Below are positions 33,061-44,528 of a DNA stretch of 64,000 nt, in pieces (the first letter of the stretch is position 1; each line of letters begins with the position of its first letter). Made by a program: the position numbers and the translations under genes. The notes under the pieces were generated by a model that saw only the letters and a list, made by a program, of their open reading frames with translations, was not told the origin of the DNA and ran no database searches. The stretch is from Casuarina equisetifolia (taxonomy: Eukaryota; Streptophyta; Magnoliopsida; Fagales; Casuarinaceae): the NCBI GenBank assembly GCA_028551475.1, contig CM052359.1, positions 16,121,583 through 16,185,582 on the forward strand, given 5' to 3'.

Positions 33061-34224
33061 GTTCCCAACTCTGTTTCAAAGCACTTTTTGCAAGTCATCT
33101 TATCAAATGAGCATAAGGAATCTCATAGAATTAATATAAGACTTCATTTGCCTAAGCCTTGTATCATCTTAGAGATCATTTCTAGTAGTAAGCAATACAA
33201 TCAAATTAAGATTCTCTCCTTTTGTTGGAAAAATTTAGAAATGCTTATGCTTATAATGATTGTGTGATTGAAAAATATCTTTAATAATGCTAGTGGAAAT
33301 CTCCAACCTCACTTTTGAGGGAGATCTAGTTTAAAATGCCAATTGTTGACTAAAGTATCATTATAGAAAAATTTATTATAGATAATCCTTATGTGCTTAG
33401 TCTTGTAGATGAGGATTACATTCCAATGGCAAGTCTTGGCTTCTTGCTTTTGGAGATCAAAATGGAGTGGTTCACAAATTTAAATTTAAACCTCAATCAT
33501 ATGCCATAGAAAATACTTCCATTCCATGCACAATGCAATATAAAGAAAGGAAATAATCACATTTCCATAGTGTTATAAAGATGAATGGTTCTATGCTATC
33601 TATAAAATTTGCTACTACTTAAAACATCTTCTTGGTGGGTCTGATGAAGTATAGGTCTCATATGAAAAGGATTGCAAAGTACACTAACTGTTTCATTAGT
33701 GGTGATTTAGCAACACTATGTACCGAGGCTATACAAATGGTAGAGTTAGCTTAGGCCGTTGAATTTGATCTCGGGCCAACAAAAGAACATCGATTGGAAG
33801 TAGATGAGTGAGGAAATCATTAGCTATCATAACTTTTGTTATGGTGTTGAATATTGGGGATCATCTAATTTTATTTTTGTGCAACTATGGTTTGCAACAT
33901 AGATGCAACCAAGGAAGTTCAAAACATTGGAAATGGAACTAAGATCATCAAAACTTGAGAGCAAGAAGAAGAAATTGTCAATTGAAAAATTTAGGGAAGT
34001 TAAGAAAAGATAGATTGTTTATACTTGAACATGTTAAAGAATTCCAAAATTATTTTTATAAAGCTCCTACAATTCTTTTAGAAGACATTCTAAAAATCTT
34101 ACTTGAGGAAATGGGACTTTTTAAGAAGGTTGAAAATATTGTTACCTATTGGAGATATTTGGAAGTCATGAAATTGAAAAGGTAGTCTATAGTTCCTAAA
34201 GTGTACCACTAACACAACACCTAA
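33061..34224. other. Decayed DNA between PPR fragments
   Basis: Mostly unassigned. A 76-residue plus frame (33955-34185, Lys/Leu-rich, containing HVKEFQNYFYKAPTILLEDI) has no clear family and may be shifted PPR sequence. A short CDC48-like stretch is listed separately. The insertion that parted the two PPR fragments, if there was one, cannot be delimited. Confidence 0.35.
33655..33800 (+). pseudogene. Possible CDC48/p97-type AAA ATPase scrap
   Basis: Plus-strand reading MKRIAKYTNCFISGDLATLC followed by TEAIQ, then a few codons on GPTKEHRLEV. Plant CDC48 reads ISKDTHGYVGADLAALCTEA, then VTNEHFQTAL, in the lid of its first AAA domain. The match is short (about 25 residues) and stops are near, so it is at best a pseudogene fragment and may be chance. 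Confidence 0.35.
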
Positions 34225-34430
34225 CCTAGTGGATGGATTCGTGGTTATATTTACAAAAATAGAATTGATCAAGATATTTTACTAGATCTATATGGGAAAT
34301 GTGAGAACCTAAAAAAGGCTTGGAATTCCATGATCAATTCTCTTGCTTTCCATGGCCAAAGCAGGAGTGCAACCAACACTTTGGGAGGCAATGATGCAAT
34401 GATGCAATGTGCAAATGCAGTCAAACCAAA
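34225..34430 (+). pseudogene. Second PPR gene fragment
   Basis: The plus frame reads WIRGYIYKNRIDQDILLDLY, GKCENLKKAWNSMINS and AWNSMINSLAFHGQSRSA. This matches a PPR unit near the C-terminal end of plant PLS-type proteins (WVHGYI.K..I..D......DMY.KCG...KA...WNSMI..LA.HG....A). The spacing between KKA and WNSMI is shorter than normal. The frame fades near 34430, where a gypsy LTR fragment starts at 34464. Confidence 0.68.
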
Positions 34431-34463
34431 GATGAAGTTCCTATCTAAGTTTGGTGAGCTTAA

Positions 34464-35635
34464 TGATTATTCTATTTTATATAGGGTTATATTAACTATT
34501 TTAGGTAATATATAATATAGTATTTGTTAAATTATATTTGTATTTGTTTGTGTTTTTACGTAAGTTTTGTTGATTCATGTAGCAAACCTAAAATAAAAGA
34601 AAAAGAAAGAAAATAAGTAGCAAACCATAAGAAAGAACAAAAGAATAAATAGAGGAGAAAGAAAGGAAAAAGGCAATTGTAAAGTTGGCCATTCAAAAAG
34701 AAAATACAAAAGGAAATAAAAAATGAAATTGTTAAGTTGTGTGGCAAAAGAGGACAAATGAGTGAGGCATTATCGTGTGGACAAGCATGAGAAACTAGAG
34801 AAAAAAGACAAAAGAGGAGAGAGGTAGAGAAAGGCTGTGTGACGTGAGGTTGGGAAGAATGAATGGTTATACGAAAGCTGACCCAACATTCTTCTTTGGC
34901 TAGAAGTTATCAATTTACATGAGAAGTTATCTCTTCTGGTGAGAAGCTATATTTCTAGCGAGAAAATAGTACAACATTGTGTGAACACTGTCTAGACTGC
35001 TTTCTGCCACATCTCAAGTAGATCTACCTAATTTCTTGATAGATCTAGGTTATAGGTTTGTCTATAGTGAGTTTGCAACGAGTTTCTAGTAGATTTGCAA
35101 TATTTTTTTTATGATGGGTGAGATCCCAATACCATAATATTCTAGATTTCATTTGTTTTCTCCAAATCCAACAAGCGAACGGCAAATCCAAGTACTTTGT
35201 GCAGAAGGAGTGGCGGTGTGTGGTGGCATGGCGGCAGTGCATGAAAGTGTGTGGTAGTGGCATGTGACAACGTGTGCCAGCTTGATTTCTTCCCCTTTTT
35301 TAGACAACTTCTTTCACTTCCTTTGATGTGTAGATTTATGCAATGTTTTTGTGATTTAAAGACATTTTGGTAATAGCTTTAGTGTTTTTAATTTATAGAA
35401 TGCTTTTCAATTTCTTGTACTACTTTAGTTTGTATATATATGATGTTTTAGTCTAGTTTGTTAGAGCTATTATGTAACTTAATTATGATAGTGTGAATGT
35501 TATGATTGTGATGTTTTGTAAGATATTTTGTTTATATGAAGTTGCATATTACTTTGTGTAATGTGTTTAAGTGATTAGCTACCATTTAGATTATTTGATT
35601 TGCATACTAGAGACCAACAAGAAAAAAAAATTAAA
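34464..35635 (+). repeat. Degraded gypsy LTR fragment (G1-G3 family)
   Basis: Starts TGATTATTCTATTTTATATAGGG, the LTR start of this family, and follows it through TTTGTGATTTAAAGACATTTTGG and TTAGAGCTATTATGTAACTTAATTATGA to GATTTGCATACTAGAGACC, where the match stops at an A-rich stretch (35617-35640). The last several hundred bases of the LTR are absent. It is much more diverged than the other copies and so older. It abuts the truncated 5' LTR of copia C. Confidence 0.75.
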
Positions 35636-35660
35636 TAAAACCTAATTTAACCCCTTTTAT

Positions 35661-36697
35661 TGTGACCTAATTGCTTAAATGAGTAATTGGAAGTAGATTA
35701 GAGAGTTTCTAAAGCTGAAATCATGGGACTCTTGTAAGGAAGAAGTTGTTCTATCAATCTATGAAGTACCCATGAGGATTTACTTTAAGATTGAAGAGGA
35801 TTGAGGAAGATTTAAGAAAGATCTAAAAACTCAACTTGGTAACCCGTTTTTTGGTCTGTGAAGCTCCGAATTAGTAACTTAAAATATGAATGAAAGGGTG
35901 ACATTGTGGAGCATGATTTTGAATGGAATTAAGACAAAATGACCAGCCCAACCTCCCTTAGCTTAACAGCTCGAAATGGATAGAGAAGAGGAAAAAGGTA
36001 GCTTTTAATAGGAAGAAAAAGTGATGTGGTTCAAAGATGTTAGAGTAACTCTTTGGAAGTGAGAGGTTAGTTACTTTGATGCTATTTAAAAGCTACATAC
36101 ACATTGTGATTAGGTTGGCCAAAAATCAAAAAGAAAGCAAGTGTTTTTTATGCAACTTATACGCCTTTCTCAAGCTCTTCAAGCTCATGAAATTGGTTAT
36201 TCATTTTGGTGATTCTAATTTAAACTCATTATTGCTTTGATATAGTTGTTAGAAAATCATATTGCTCTTGAATTCATATTTTATTTAAGTTGATTTCATA
36301 TGAGTGAACAGTGTTAGGGTTCATGTGAATTTGGGACTTTTGTCCATATCATTTTGTGTTAAGTTTTTAGCACTTGTTTGAAGCTTTTGAACTTAAATTC
36401 ATAATTATTGTTGAAATTCTTGAGGAGAGAATTTGTAATTAGGATTAGGGGAGTAGTTCTCCCTTATAATCAATTTGTTAATTAATTTTAAAGTGAGTCT
36501 AGTAGGTTGTTGCTAGAGTGGGGTCGAGTAGGTGCCTGGTAGGTGCCAAGGTGGCTTAGGTTGAACCACATACCAAGAATTTATGCCTTTGTCTTATGTG
36601 ATAACTTTACTTGCTACCTTGATTATTTCACATAGTAAAACGAAAAAGACAAAAGAATTTTTGTTCATCACCCCCCTCCTCTTAGGTTGCTATAGGA
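35661..36697 (+). repeat. Partial 5' LTR of copia C
   Basis: Aligns from TGTGACCTAATTGCTT (35661) to CTCTTAGGTTGCTATAGGA with 62171-63244 in the 3' LTR. About 600 bases at its left end are missing compared with the 3' LTR, replaced by the gypsy LTR fragment. Confidence 0.78.
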
Positions 36698-36707
36698 AAG
36701 TGCCAAG

Positions 36708-36720
36708 TGGCATTAGAGTC
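36708..36720 (+). other. Primer binding site of copia C
   Basis: TGGCATTAGAGTC resembles the tRNA-Met site TGGTATCAGAGC, lies just after the 5' LTR and about 60 bases before the gag start at 36781. Confidence 0.55.
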
Positions 36721-36780
36721 AAGCTATCTCTATTCTAACCATATTTAGTTAGATATTAGTGAGACTTGCATAGTAACCAG

Positions 36781-37404
36781 AATGGCTACCATATTAACCT
36801 TCAATAGACCATCCATATTTGATGGTACAAACTATAACCATTGGAAAAATATAATGAAAATGTACATAATGGGACATGATGTGGAATCTTGGAAAATCAT
36901 AAACAAAATAATACAAATACCCAAAGAATCACCTTTACTTTAGTCAAATGATGTTTCTAAAGAAATGGAGAAAAATGGTAAAGCTATGACTATGTTGTAT
37001 TATTCTTTGACTACATCTGAATATAATAAAATCTCTACTTGTCAAACTGCAAAAGTGCTTTGGGATAAATTAGAAGTCTTGCATGAAGGAACTTAAAAAA
37101 TTAAAGACTCTAAGATTGACATGTTGGTTCAAAACTATGAATTGTTTATGATGAAACTAGGTGAAAATATTTATGATATGTTTACTAGATTTTCTGATAT
37201 TATTACTAAACTTACATTGCTAGGAAAGACCTATCTAAATAAGAAATTAGTCAAAACAATTAGCATGTTTGGATAAGAGTTGGGATGCTAAAAGAACTAC
37301 CATAGAAGAAACCAATAATTTGATACAATGAAGCTAGATGAATTGCTAGGATCTTTACTAACATATGAACTTCAAATTAATAGAAGAATTAAGAATAAAG
37401 AAAA
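36781..37404 (+). pseudogene. Copia C gag region, left part (fossil)
   Basis: Starts MATILTFNRPSIFDGTNYNH and shows FDGTNYNHWKNIMK, the copia gag signature, then LWDKLEVLHEGT and DMFTRFSDIITKLTLLGKTY. Close in pattern to the gag of copia A and B but clearly diverged. Copia B is inserted at 37404; the rest of gag lies at 46247-47640. Broken in several places. Confidence 0.8.
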
Positions 37405-39109
37405 TGTTGGGTTTTATGGCTTAACAAGAAGTGGGGTTGAGTTGTTATAACCAATAATTTAAAAACTATTATATTAACAAATGCTCAACTCAATATGCTA
37501 GACAAGTCACACAAATAATATCAATATAAATTGGACAAATTTCAAACATACAATGCTCTACTTCTAAGTCAAACAACACGTTATCAAGAATTTTATCACA
37601 CTTATATGTATCAAATATCTAATAGGTTAGGAATAGACAATTGACAAAATATGAGGCAAGAAATATTATAAGATGGTTAGATCAATAGTAAGTAAAGAGA
37701 TTGACACCAAATTTACCATGGTGGTTCGACATTCGCACCTTGAGTCCTACGTCCACCCTTTTCTCCTTCAATCAAACGGATTGAAGTCTCCTTTACTCAA
37801 CCAAGTTAGGAGAAAACGTTCTCCCTAACTCAAATACTTCATTTTTAAGGAATTTCTTGTACAATGTTACACAATATGATCAAAAGATCATAAATCAATT
37901 ACAAATCCCAAATAATATGACAAGTTGTGGGATTCTGTAACCTAAAGGAGCTGATTTGATGTAAATATAATAATTCTAAGCTCCTATCACAAAAACCTTA
38001 AATTGCAATAAATTAAGGTTTTGGATTCCTTTCAATGTTTATGTGCAACAAGTATTTTTAATAAACTTAGCATATAAACAAAGTTATACAAGATCCAATC
38101 GATGATATAAACAAACGATAAGTATTTAATCACAATATCACTGTAGGCTTGTACTTCACTGAAAGTTAAGAAGATTGAATGATAAAAGAAGAGCTCAGTA
38201 ATCGATTCTTCACTCAAAGAGAACTTTAGGTTGTTGTAAGTGTCGAACCCTTCTCCATAGAATAGCTTTTCTTAAATAGAAAAATTAGAGCTAGGGTTTT
38301 GAACTTTTCAAACCTCAATGATGAAGCTATCTTCTCATTAGAATAGTAAATCAGCCTTCAAATCTTCCTTCTCCAGCTCAAATCAGACCATTCTAACATC
38401 GGTCTCTTAAGAAATCCTCCCATTTAGGATTCAGTCACCAACAGTGCCATTCCTTTATCTCTCTCTCTCTCTTTCACTTTGGCAGTCGTCGATAATGTGC
38501 TCTTAAGGCATTAGGTGAATAAGTGAGATGAATGTAAATGAAATGGTGAGTTTCATCACCAGCCGAGCTCACTTATCTATTGGACAGATAAGCGGGCCAT
38601 GAGATGGGTTGAGAACACAGCCAAGCCGAGAATACAACCAGGCCGAATATAACCAGACTGAGAATAGAGATAGGCTAAGAACACAACCAGGTCACCAAAT
38701 ACAATTAGTCCAAGAATACAATATCAATCCAAGAATGATATAATATAAGTTCTTGATAGAACTAAGGTTTGTTCCAAAAACAAAGCCATATACTTCAACC
38801 TTCATCAAAGCAAAAGCAAGTATCATTTTTTCTTAGTCACAATTTATGACATATTTAATTTCAATTTGGTAAGCCTTGTTCTCAAGACATTATATAATGA
38901 AATTAAATAAATCATTTCTTAAGAGCACTATATAGTGACATTATATCAAAAAATGTAAGAACTCGGTTACTTTATAATATCATTAGTTGATATTATAATT
39001 TGTACACCTTTTACTTCCTATAATTTTCTTTTGTACTTATGAAAAACATATTTCAACAAATATATTCATAAATACATTTTGTCACAAACAAAACCTTTAT
39101 TTTCTAACA
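37405..39109 (-). repeat. 3' LTR of copia B (1705 bp)
   Basis: Runs TGTTGGGTTTTATGG to TTTTCTAACA. Element-strand polypurine tract AAAAATGGGGAGA lies just to the right (39110-39123). A minisatellite of about 17-bp units (GCCGAGAATACAACCAG type) lies at about 38590-38720. Confidence 0.9.
38590..38720 (-). repeat. 17-bp minisatellite in copia B 3' LTR
   Basis: About seven degenerate units of GCCGAGAATACAACCAG, at the same LTR position as the arrays in copia A. The partner array is at about 45715-45870. Confidence 0.7.
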
Positions 39110-39495
39110 ATCTCCCCATTTTTTATGGTGACAAAATATCTCAATAGTATGGCACATATCACCAATCAATTAATCATGTTTTCATGAAGATGTACACAGC
39201 AAACATTGCAAAAGTTTATCATAGTTTAATTACACAACTATCATGTGATCCGAGTTGATATGATTAGCAAGCAAATCCTACGCATGTTTCTAATACATCA
39301 AACATCATGGAACACATAGGTTTGTAATTTTGCAAACTGGGTGCTAGAGAGATATCCCACATTCTGCACTTGTAAAGTTAGAAATGAGACTAATGATGTG
39401 CAACTATTCTCTCTCCCCTTTTTTATCATAAGCAAAAAGACAACTATGCAAGGAATAAAAAAAAAAAAGACCAGCAGAAGGATAAAGTTAGGATA

Positions 39496-41082
39496 CTAAC
39501 CGAATGTTGCTGGAATAGAGTAGCTCCCCTTAAAACCGAGCAATTTGGGTAATAACAAAAGAGCAAAAAATATTGCAATAACCAAGAATAGTGAATTCAA
39601 ATATTTGTAGGGGCTAACATTCCAAGCTCTTCTAAGAGCATAAAACCTTTCTTTAGATAAAGGTTTGGTTAGGATATCAGCAATTTGCTGATCCATGCAC
39701 ACAGATTCAAGTACAACATCTCCTTTTTGAACATGATCCCTAATGAAATATTGTCTAATTTCTATATGTTTAGTTTTAGAGTGCTGTATGGGATTCTTGG
39801 TGAGATTAATGGCAATAGTGTTGCCACATTTTAATGGAACTTTCTTTGATGATATACCATAATCTTCTAATTGTTGTTTCATCCACAAGATTTGAGCACA
39901 ACTACTAGTGGCAGTTATGTATTCGGCTTCAGTGGAGGACAACACTACACAATTTTGTTTCTTAGGGTGCCAAGAAATAAGCATGTTTTTGAGATAGTGA
40001 CATCCACCACTCGCACTTTTTCTATCTAATTTGCAGCCAGTATAATCTGAATCACTAAAGGTATGCAAGTTCAAGGTTGTATCTCATGTCTAGGATACCA
40101 TATTCCTAACGATAACCGTGTCTCTAAGGTATCTAAAAATTCTTTTTACAGCAACTAGGTGATATTCTTTTGGGTTTGATTGATACCTAGCACACAAGCA
40201 CACACTAAACATAATATTACATCGAGATGCAGTCAAGTACAGTAAAGATCTAATCATTCCACGATATGATTTAGAATCTATGCTAATTCCATCTTCATCA
40301 TTAGATAATGATAAAGGGATGCTTATAGGTGTGTTCATTGGTTTAGAGTCATGCATCTTGTATTTCATGAGCAATTCATTTGTGTATTTTGTTTGAGTTA
40401 TAAAAGTTCTTTTGTTTGTTTGTTTGATTTGCGACCCAAGAAAGTAGGTTAGTTCACCCATCATACTCATTTCAAATTCACTTTGCATGTATGCAACAAA
40501 CTTTTCACATAATATAAAGTTTGTAGAACCAAACATAATGTCATCAACATATATTTGAACAATTAAAATCTCCTTTTCTTTATTCTTTATGAATAAAGTA
40601 TTGTCCACTTTCCCTTTCCTAAAACCATTATCAATCAAGAAAGAGCTTAGCTTATCATACTAGGCTCGTGGAGCTTGTTTCAAACCATATAAAGCTTTTG
40701 AAAGTTTAAAAACATGATTTGAATGAATCATATCTTCAAATCCAGGTGAATGTTCAACATATACCTCTTCCTTTACAATGCCATTTAAAAATGCACTTTT
40801 GACATCCATTTGAAGCAAGGTAAAGTTCATATAACAAGTAAAGGCAAGTAAAATCCTAATTGCTTCTAACCTAGCCACTGGTGCAAATGTTTCATCATAG
40901 TTAATTCCTTCTTCTTGATTATATCCTTGTGCTACTAATCTAGCCTTATTTCTAGTAATAATTATATTTTCATCTAATTTGTTTCTAAATACCCATTTTG
41001 TGCCTATAACCGGATGATCATTTAGTCTAGGAACTAGATTCCAAACCTTGCTTCTTTCAAATTGGTTTAGTTCTTCTTGCAT
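39496..41082 (-). pseudogene. Copia B RT and RNase H region (fossil)
   Basis: The RT start has VWNLVPRLNDHPVIGTKWVF, LVAQGYNQEEGINYDETFAP and LLQMDVKSAFLNGIVKEEVY; the catalytic block is VQIYVDDIMFGSTN (YVDD, about 40530-40570). RNase H follows with HTFSDSDYTGCKLDRKS and AEYITA, ending in ADILTKPLSKERFYAL. These are strong matches to SIRE/Maximus copia RT-RH. Only a few breaks are present. Confidence 0.9.
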
Positions 41083-41149
41083 AACAAGGAACCAATTTTC
41101 ATTTTCAAGAGCCTCATTTACTTTCTTTGGCTCTACTTGAGATAGAAAG

Positions 41150-42640
41150 GCTTAATGTTCATAGGTGTCATGAACCCGAGACCTTATGCTCATTCTAACA
41201 TTGGGATTTCCTATTATGTGATCTTGATCTACTTCATTTCTTACTTTAGGAAAGGAAGGTTCCCTAGTTTTAGACTCCCCTTCAATTTTAGCCCTATTTG
41301 GAACACTCTTAGATCCAATATTCTCTTCAATTTCTAGAATACCATGATAGTCATCCTTAAACTTAACATGGATTGACTTTTCTACAACTAAAGTTTGTTT
41401 ATTGAACACTTTATATGCCTTACTTATATGAGGATATCCAAGAAATATTGATTTATCACTTTTGGAATCAAATTTTCCAAGTGATTCTTTTCCATGATTT
41501 AAAACAAAACATTTACTACCAAAAACATGAAAATATGAAATGTTTGGTTTTCTTTCAAAGAATAATTCAAAAGGTGTCTTTCTTAAAATCGATCTTAATA
41601 GAGCATGATTTGAAATATAGCAAGTTGTATTTATAGCTTCTCTCCAAAAGTGTTTAGGAAGGTTATATTCACACATCATGGTCTTGGCCATTTCTTGAAG
41701 AGTTTTATTTTTCCTCTCAACAACACCATTTTGTTGAGGTATTTTAGAAGCTAAAAAGTTATGTGAAATGCCATTGTTTGAACAGAATTTTTCAAAAAGT
41801 TGGTTTTCAAACTCACCACCATGATTAGTTTTTATTTTTATGGTTGAAAGATCTTTTTGATTTTGAACCATTTTACAAAATTTAGCAAACTTCTCAAATG
41901 CCTCATCCTTTCTAGCAAGCAAATATGTCCATGTGAATCTAGAATAATCATTTATAATAACTAAGACATAATATTTACTAGTTAGTGTTGCTATTCTCAT
42001 AGGATTAAAAAGGTCCATGTGTAGTATCTCTAATGGTCTAGATGTACTCACCACAAGCTTCAATTTGAAGCTACTTTGTGTATGTTTACCCTTAATGCAT
42101 GCTTCACATAATCTATCATTGTTAAACTCTAGAGATGGAAGACCTTTCACTAGGTTATGCTTATACAATCTTTCTATTAAACCTAGACCCGCATGTCCTA
42201 GCTTTCTATGCCACAACCAAGCATCAACATTTTTATTCATAGCCAAGCATGTTTGTTCAACATTCAATTCCTTCAAATCAAACACATAGATGTTATCTTT
42301 TCTATTTCCAACTATCTTCCTTTTATGTTCAGCATGCTTAACAAGACAATTTTATTTTCCAAATTTTATCTTGAATCCTTTATCACATAATTGACTTATG
42401 CTAAGTAGATTAAATTTTAGGTCATCTACAAGCAAAACCTTAGATATAAGTAGGGTATTAGGATTACCTATTGTTCCCATTCCTTTTATTCTTCCTTTGG
42501 AGTTATCTCTAAAAGACACCATACCTCCATTTTTCAACTCAAGTGTTGAAAAGAGCTCTTTCATCCTAGTCATGTGCCAAAAATAGCCACTATCCAGAAT
42601 CCACATGTTTTTAAGCTTTTTGTTTTTCACTTGTGCACTT
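41150..42640 (-). pseudogene. Copia B protease, GAG-pre-integrase and integrase region (fossil)
   Basis: Protease start WILDSGYFWHMT (about 42580-42615), GAG-pre-integrase LWHRKLGHAGLGLIERLY (about 42165-42220), integrase core LHMDLFNPM, VLVIINDYSRFTWTYLLARK and GISHNFLASKIPQQNGVVER with the final catalytic Glu in NGVVER (about 41720). The C-terminal part has FHVFGSKCFVLNHGKESLGK. The integrase part is one of the better preserved stretches in the window. Broken overall. Confidence 0.9.
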
Positions 42641-44466
42641 ATAATCTACAGAAACAAATTTGACCGTTGAAGTACTTGGTACCCTTTTTATTTTAGGTTT
42701 GTGAATGTTAGTTTTACTTAGATTTTTGTCATTCTTAGGCAGCCAAAGTTTCTTTACTTTGTAAACCTTTCTAAGTCTTACGGGACATTTATCAAAACTA
42801 TGACCAATATAATTGCAAAAGGAACAGTTATCATTATGCAACAGAATTGAACATTCTTTTTCTTTAAAGAAATGAGTAAATGATTTTGATTTGTCATTCA
42901 ATTTATATCCTAGTCCCACTTTATCAGATATACCTCTTTGAGAGTTTAAGATCTTATCTAACATGCCAATACCCTTTGTGAATTTCTTTAACAGCAAATT
43001 AGTTGCATCAAGTTTTGACTTCAAATCACCATTTTCTTTTTCTAGCTCAACATACACATATGAGTTATTTTCAACATGTATTTCAACATTAGAACATGCA
43101 TTGTTATCACAGAAAGTTTCTATTTCTATGTTCATGTATTCATATTTATTTTGTTTCTCATACATATCACTCATACAAGCATCATACTTCATATATGCAT
43201 TAGCAAGAACACTAATGTTATCATGTATCAAAATTGAAGTATTTTTTTGTACATGTCATAGTTTCTATGCTTTGTTTATTATGTACATTAGTTAAAACAT
43301 TTTGATTAGCATGTACAGAAGTCATCATGTTCTATTTTTCAGATTTATTTTTTACTTTTAACTTTTTGTATTTATTTGTTAGTCTGTCTACATACTTAAC
43401 TAGATCAAAAAATGCAGTTTCTAAACTAGTGTTTATATGAAGAAACAGTTCAGAATCATTTACATCACTATTGTCTTCCTCAAGAGTTGTTATTATGGTT
43501 AGGCATAGGTCTGCAACTTTTTCTTGAGTTTTTTCATCAGATGAAGAGTTCTCATCATCCCAGGCAGTAATCATAGCTCTCTTTTTGTTCTTGCTATTCC
43601 ACTTCTTGATCACCATTACAATCAATCTTGATGTGTCCCGGTTTTCTACATACATAACATACATTTTCTCTAGGTTCATTTGATTCTTTTCTCCTTGTTT
43701 ACCCTATATTTTTACTTAATCCTCTTCTTAGAAATTTTCTAAATCTCCTAGCAATAAGAGCTACTTCATCATTTTCTTATTCTTCCTTTTCAACCTTTTC
43801 AACTTCCATTTTAAGTGCAAGTGATCCTCTGTTTTCCTTCTCTTTCTCTCTTCTTATAAGTTTCATTTCATGAGTTTTAAAAGAGCCTTGCAAGTCATCT
43901 AAGGTTAGCACATCTAGGTTATGAGCCTCTTCTATAGCCATCTTCTAAGGATCCCAACTTTCAGGTAGGGATACTAACATTTTTCTTACCATTTCCTCAT
44001 TTGTGTAGGTTTTTCTTAACAATTTAAGTTTAGAAATGATTTCGGTGAATCTACCAAACATGTCACTAATAGTTTCATAATCTTTCACAATAAACAATTC
44101 ATAGTCATGTGTAAGCATAGTGACTTTAGAAGACTTTACCTTTTTGGTTCTTTCATAGATGACTTCTAATTTATCCCAAATCTCTTTACCGCTGAGGCAA
44201 GAGGACACTTTGTTAAACTCATATGCTTTAAGACCCATATAGATCATGTTCATGGACTTAGCATTTAACCCCATTAGTTTAGCTTCATTTTTTGTCCATT
44301 CATTAGTCAAGGGTAATGTAATACCTTTCCTGATTACTTGCCAAGCTTCTGGATCTTGGCCTATTACAAAGACTTGCATTAATTGTTTCCAATGGCTAAA
44401 ATTAATGCCATCAAACAAAGGAGGTTTATTAAACCCCATAATAGTTAAACCTTTGTTAGAAGCCAT
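42611..44466 (-). pseudogene. Copia B gag region (fossil)
   Basis: Starts MASNKGLTIMGFNKPPLFDG and shows FDGINFSHWKQLMQVFVIG, then SKVTMLTHDYELFIVKDYET. The distal part has a CCHC knuckle CSFCNYIGHSFDKC (about 42780-42825) and an Asp/Glu-rich segment with DDENSSSDEKTQE (about 43535-43575). Nearly collinear with copia A gag (23500-25360). A few breaks. Confidence 0.88.
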
Positions 44467-44511
44467 AGTATGGATCTACTCTAGGATGTTAATCCTCTTA
44501 ATTAGAAAACC

Positions 44512-44526
44512 TGGCTCTAGATGCCA
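44512..44526 (-). other. Primer binding site of copia B
   Basis: Element strand TGGCATCTAGAGCCA, two bases inside the 5' LTR, close to the plant tRNA-Met site. Confidence 0.6.
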
Positions 44527-44528
44527 AT

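Noticed and set aside
34556-34757. Two overlapping Phe-rich minus-strand frames.
   Set aside because: Antisense to a purine-rich stretch of the degraded gypsy LTR; hydrophobic by composition only.
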